Below are positions 58,790 to 64,000 of a stretch of DNA of 64,000 nucleotides, one piece after another. The notes below the pieces were generated by a model. That model saw only the letters and a list, made by a program, of their open reading frames with translations. It made no database searches and had not been told where the DNA came from. Each line of letters begins with the position of its first letter. Position 1 is the stretch's first letter. The position numbers were made by a program, and so were the translations under genes. The DNA comes from Carallia brachiata (lineage: Eukaryota; Streptophyta; Magnoliopsida; Malpighiales; Rhizophoraceae), in contig JADCRB010000118.1 of the NCBI GenBank assembly GCA_021464245.1, forward strand, positions 1,924,056 to 1,988,055, read 5' to 3'.

Positions 58790-60700
58790 TCAAAACAAAT
58801 ACTATAGTATTAATAAACCACACCCAAATATGATACCTCTTTAAGGTATGTCTAGTTTACTTGTTCGATATGACTACTACTAATTATTGTTATTGATTGT
58901 TATTACTAAATTCTAATTCTTGATTACTAATTCTTAATACTGATTGTTGAAATAATGAATGAAGTATTTGGTTAATTTTATAATTACTGTTACAATTAAA
59001 TAACAAAATAAGTAATTTAGACATTTTATTTATATTAATATATTATATTAAAAAATTATTTTTATACTTTATAATTTTTATTTTTAGAATAAATATTGAA
59101 TAAGTAATATTAAGACTTTTCTTACTTAATTTTAAAATTTTTAAAAAAATTATTAATATTCACTAGATGTTTCAAAATAATATCTGAGATATTTTTTTAT
59201 AAGTGTTAATATTTATGAATTTTAATGCAATAAGTACTGATGCATAAATTTTATTTTATCCGATCTTACACGCGATTCTATTTGACCCTATAAAAATTGG
59301 TTTGCCATGTGATTTGAATTCGTTTGATGATTTTAATAAGCAAACTTAGCTCTGAATCGTGATTGTAACAATTTTACTTATTAGAACAAACAACTTGATA
59401 TCTCTTTAACATCATAAATGTTTTGTTAGTTTTACGGTTATCGCACAACCACCTTCGTTATTTAGGTTCGAGACAAACAGAGTTAGGATATCTATTTAAT
59501 ACAATAAACAAAATTTCTTCCCTCATTCTCTCTTGGAATAGCAAGAAGGTTTTAACTCATTTGCTTAAGTAGAAACAGAATATTATGGATATTGCCCTAC
59601 TTAGCCAATTAATAAATGATATGGTTATCAACAATAGTTTAATTTGTTGTATTTACTTCCTAATAGTTTATGTGAAATTAGATTATTTCTATCTTTTGAT
59701 CATTATTTTTAGCTAATAGTATGATATTACTTGATGCAAAATACCGTAATTTCAAATGTCTTATACATCAACTTCGAGTTACATTATTTATATTTCATTT
59801 TGGTTTTACGGTTTAAGATTTCATATTATAATTAATTGATCTATAAACTTATTTTAGATTTTCTTAGCTGGTACAATATACACAAAATGTTGCATATTTG
59901 GTAATCAGAACAAACCAAATAATGTTAACAAGCTATGCGTAAACATGATACTTCTTTAATGTGACAAGACAATACAGTAATAATAAAAGAAGAATTACAA
60001 GACAATGCTCTTTTTTTTTTAATATTTGTCATCACAAAATATTTTTTTGAGAACCTAAACGACTACAAGATAAATCTTTTGAGATATTAAATAATCTTAA
60101 ATACCTTTTATTATAAGATTTTAGATGGTATAAAAATATATTTCTACAAACAATATTTACTATGACTGATTGTAATCAAACGTATTAAAAAAAAACACGG
60201 GATAAAAATACAGTATGTCTTAATATTCAGGCTCAAGAAAACATATTTGCTATAAACTTATTTTAGATTTTCTTAGCTGGTACAATATACACAAAATGTT
60301 ACATATTTGGTAATCAGAACAAACAAAATAGTGTTAATAAGCTATGCTTAAACATGATACTTCTTTAATGTGACAAACAAAAAGTTTTCTTCAGTGTTTG
60401 TTTTGATAATGGGAATGCATTCAATTGATTTCTTAAGCAAAAAAATAACTCTATGTATATTACCCTATTTAGCCAACCAATAAATGGTATAGTTAATGAT
60501 AATATTTTACTCGGCAATATTTATTTACTAATATTATATGTGAAATTAGATCATTTTCATTTTTTTGATAATAATTTTTAGCAAATAATCTGATATTATT
60601 TGAAGTGCAAAGTAAATATGGTGTTGATGCTTGGTATATTAAATCAAGTTGCGTTTACTTTTATGCGTTCTAAATATTATTCCGCAACTGTCTGATTCAT

Positions 60701-63540
60701 AAATTTCTTCTAAATCAAGTCAACTGATGTAATATGTACAAATATAATGCATATTTACATATGGGAACAACTTAATAGTGATGCGTTACACGCAAACATA
60801 ATTTCTGTATAAACCCATAAATAAAATCCCTTCTCTCACTCTATCTTTAGTGGATAATTAGTTTTTCATTAGTGGGGATGCATTTAAATCTGTTATTAAG
60901 TACGATAATGTTTATGTTCTTTGGCTAATCCATAGATATCGTAGTTGTTAATTGCATTTCAATGTACATTATTTTCTTGCTAATAACATTTGTGAAATAA
61001 ATCTGTCCGTTAATGATAACTTTATCCGTACTGCCTAATGTTTTTTGGTGTAATAAGCAAAACTATAAAACTAAAATACGCTATTAGCATCAAAATTGAT
61101 TTCATTATTTTTTTTAGTTAATTGAATACAATTCGGACTTGAACTTGAAACATTTAATGTTTGAAACGTCTAAAATATCAATTAAGCTATAACTTATTAG
61201 TATTTCATCATTCTTTTATGTCGTATTAGATTTATGTTTTAAATGAAAATAACTTGCAAAACATAACTCCTCTCTAATTGTTTAGAAGACAGCTTAGTGT
61301 GGATACAATATGAGTAATCGCCATACCTCATTAATGGGAATGTAAATAAAATATTTATTAGACAGATGGGTGATTATACGTATATTGCCTGGTATATAGC
61401 CAACTCATACTAAATGTATTAGTTATCCAAAGCGATTTAATTCACACTATGCAATTACTACCGATCTCCTTTAAATGAGCTCATTTTGTGCACGTTATCT
61501 TTTGCAACACCCTGTGCACGTTTGTGGATATGACACAATACAAACACGAAGACACATTCATATTTTAAAAAATCAAGTTCCAAGGACATGCTTAAATTAT
61601 TATGTTATTTATTCTGTAATTAATATTTTTTAGTGCCATATGTAGTTTTTTTTCTACATATTACCAGAATAAAAAACTTCTTATTAACTATATATTTTCT
61701 TATCAAAAAACTATTAATTTGTACATTTATGCATAAAAATTTTTACATACACGAACTTTAAAAATTTTGAAATTAGTCTTATGTACATGACATGTATGTT
61801 TAAGTTTTGATTTTTCAATACTTAGACACTTTATTAGCGTGCTAAAAACATATTTAAAGCACGTTACACAATGTCAGGTTTCGTATATAAATAAAAATAA
61901 GTATACAAATTCTTTTAGAAGTGTTCGTAGCAATCAAATTTGTAAACATATACTACGTTAAGTTATCTAATAACTTCCTTGGAAAGATATCTACTAAGAT
62001 TATTTTTAGTGTCTAGACATAAATTTCTTCGATTGCTTGATATGTTTGTGTTGCACACCCATCACCCTATGACAGCGGGTAAAACGTTTATCTTTTTTAT
62101 ATTTTCAATTTGAGCAAATTAATTCAGAAAAAAAGGAATTGGAAAGACAGAAGTGACCAAAATGTTTAAAATTTAAGTGCTCATTTATGAATAAACAAAA
62201 GGCTAACGAGTGATTGCAACGTTGACCTTTTTTTAAAATTTTTTTTGAACAATTATAAATTAAATTATGTTGTTCCCAAACCCTTTGGAGAGATCCGTGG
62301 CTTGCTTCCAGCAATAAACTTTGTTTGTGTGAAAAAAAAAGGTTAAGAAAATAATATCAAGAGACCTTACCATCTAAATTTCCAATAAAATTTTGATCTA
62401 AAATTATCACTACCCTTCAAATAAATTTGAGGACCAATTGAGCTGCAATATCAAATGTGCTAATACCTGAGTTATCGTAAACGGCCAATTGTGCTTGTAT
62501 GGATATTGTCTCGCAACAAATTTGTCTCATTTTATAAGACTGACCACGATCGACCTCTCGGGGATAAGCTTACTATCTTTTCCAAGGATTCTTTACTAGC
62601 AAAAACGATAGACGGACGGGGTGAAGGAGAAAGGGGACGGTAAGAGAGAAAGACAGAGACTAGAGATAATGAGATTTATGATGGGTTTTCCTTATTTTTT
62701 TATTTTTTTTTGAAAAAATAATTTATGTGTATAATAGCAAAGTCAATGTATAATAAATACAATAATAAAAAAATTTTAAGATTATATGTAATAGTCTTAA
62801 ACTGGCATACAATATATATTATGTCTATAAAAAATAATATTGATGTATAATAGATTTAAATTTGATGTGAACGTTACGATAAAAAAAAAAATGATAAAAT
62901 AACAGTGTTAGCCTCTACAGCAGAACGCCGCAGCTTTATATCAGAACCCTTTTTCTAAATTTAGTTCTGATTGAAATTTTAGACTTAAAAAATTTTAACT
63001 ATGAAAATGAAAGATTATTGATTCTAAGGATTTTTTCCAACTCTTAAGAATTTTTGCGAACTCTCTAAATTGTTGTGAACAACTTTTGCCTACTGTTTCA
63101 TAATAGTTCACTGGATGGTCAAAGTATATTTATTTTTATGGTTTAATAATAGCTTAGATTTTTCATCCATTAAAAAATCTAATACAATAGTTATATGACA
63201 AGTAGATTTTTTTATGAAATAATGCTGTTCACTAGCCGAGGTATTAATTTTTTAAAATCAATTCCTTCGTTGACTTCGACAATTTGTGCACTGACAGCAT
63301 GCACTAAATGGAGAGAGCAGTTATCTCTGTTTATAAATTTTATTATTTTTTTCTTAATTAAATGTTTAATTTTTTTAATTTTAATTTTTTTATCTATTAA
63401 AAGATTTATTAAATTATAAATTATATAATAGACGTAACTCTCTCTTTTCATAAATTTCACCTTTCTCTTCTTAAAATTTAAAATTAAAATTCATAAAATA
63501 AAAATTTTAAATTCAAATCATTAGACCGTGTTTTAAGTGA
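60701..63540. other. AT-rich intergenic stretch
   Basis: No gene found. Small frames at 62105-62314 and 63195-63460 are unrecognised. Weak echoes of the 57-60.7 kb repeat unit continue to about 61000. Confidence 0.45.
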
Positions 63541-63570
63541 TGCTAATACAGTATAATATATTAGCCGAAT

Positions 63571-63845
63571 AATAGCCCAATGCCCAGGCCCAATGCCCAA
63601 CAAAAAAGACGGACAAAACCCTAAAAGCTCCACCGCGACAAAACAACAAGACGCTTTCACAACGTTGCCACCCCACACGGCGACAACCACTCGTCACTGC
63701 CGCCGTACGCCACCGCGGTCTCCTATATTTATTATCTCTGCTTCACCACCATAACCCCGCCTCCGGCTGAAACTTTCTCTCCGAGAATCAACCTACTCCG
63801 ACGACCATCACCCGATTTTCGCCGCAAGATTCTTCAACTTAATCG
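63571..63845 (+). promoter_or_regulatory. Promoter and first non-coding exon of a gene running off the right edge
   Basis: Four GCCCA-type site II motifs (63575-63579, 63582-63586, 63587-63592, 63594-63599) and a perfect telo-box AAACCCTAA (63616-63624) are followed by C-rich, leader-like DNA, a TATATTTA (about 63725) and a donor G|GTAAAAG at 63845/63846. This is the layout of plant genes for ribosomal proteins and other translation or cell-growth functions. The coding part lies beyond the window, so the product is unknown. Confidence 0.65.
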
Positions 63846-64000
63846 GTAAAAGTCACCCAACGTCTAAAGCTCAAATTTATATATTATTTATTTTTTATAT
63901 CTCCATCAGCTGCTCTGCTTTATTTTCTTTTGATTTTAATCTACTTTTTCTAATTTTTAATTTTTAATTTTGGGTTTTTAAATCTATATCGCTGAGATTG

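Larger units (their letters stand above)
57000..60700. repeat. Degenerate tandem and nested repeats upstream of the EIN3-like gene
   Basis: A block beginning near GGTATGGTTATCAACAATA recurs at about 57619, 58258, 59620 and 60484, followed each time by GTGAAATTAGAT. Within the array, a unit of about 91 bases (GGTTTAAGAT...GATTATGTTAGC) is doubled at 57853/57944 and at 58449/58541. Other shared blocks are a CCTTATCCTTTCAAG segment (57028 and 58178), a GCGATTCTA segment (57278 and 59273) and a GGTACAATATACACAAAATG segment (58003, 59870, 60279). No open frames. Confidence 0.8.

Noticed and set aside
1..64000. tRNA or rRNA genes, LTR retrotransposons with paired LTRs, CRISPR arrays, viral sequence
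   Set aside because: I looked for cloverleaf-type motifs outside SINEs, paired long repeats with TG/CA ends, and regularly spaced repeats, and found none that hold up by eye.

Overview
This window is nuclear DNA from a flowering plant, most likely a eudicot. It is AT-rich, its genes have many GT-AG introns, it carries plant MITEs and a tRNA-type SINE, and its proteins are clearly plant families. I could not fix the genus. I found no prokaryotic-type system, CRISPR array or virus.

Layout from left to right: (1) a broken short-chain dehydrogenase/reductase gene, 1333-2940 (+). (2) A SERRATE homologue (pri-miRNA processing), 6811-14454 (-), with 12 coding exons; its last 61-base exon lies beyond a 1.66-kb intron that contains a MITE. 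(3) A MITE cluster, 14778-17895, with one element nested inside another. (4) An intact ribosomal protein eL30 gene, 19080-21025 (+), with a telo-box/site II promoter. (5) A small histidine-rich multi-pass membrane protein gene, 23413-25892 (+). (6) A DUF630/DUF632 protein gene of the NRG2/REL2 type, 33201-38784 (+), with a six-codon uORF. (7) A single-exon LEA_2/NHL-type membrane protein gene, 40141-41026 (-). (8) A long gene-poor, AT-rich stretch, 41-53 kb, with two copies of a TIR element, a SINE and a LINE RNase H remnant. (9) An EIN3/EIL ethylene transcription factor gene, 53647-55512 (-), with a 5'-UTR intron. (10) Degenerate tandem repeats, about 57-60.7 kb, behind that gene. (11) The promoter and first non-coding exon of a gene that runs off the right edge (from about 63.57 kb, +).

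The genes are unrelated housekeeping, RNA-processing and signalling genes and do not form a functional cluster. The most striking pattern is technical or evolutionary: six of the seven protein genes carry isolated one-base frame slips or donor sites that lack one G. Most fit a missing base, often next to a short homopolymer, while the rest of each protein is well conserved. The simplest reading is residual indels in the consensus sequence rather than six dying genes. The dehydrogenase is different because it also has two in-frame stop codons.

The clearest mobile-element results come from exact boundaries: a Tourist-type MITE with a TAA target duplication sits inside a larger MITE with a TTA duplication, and three copies of one SINE family each have recognisable target-site duplications of 12-16 bases.
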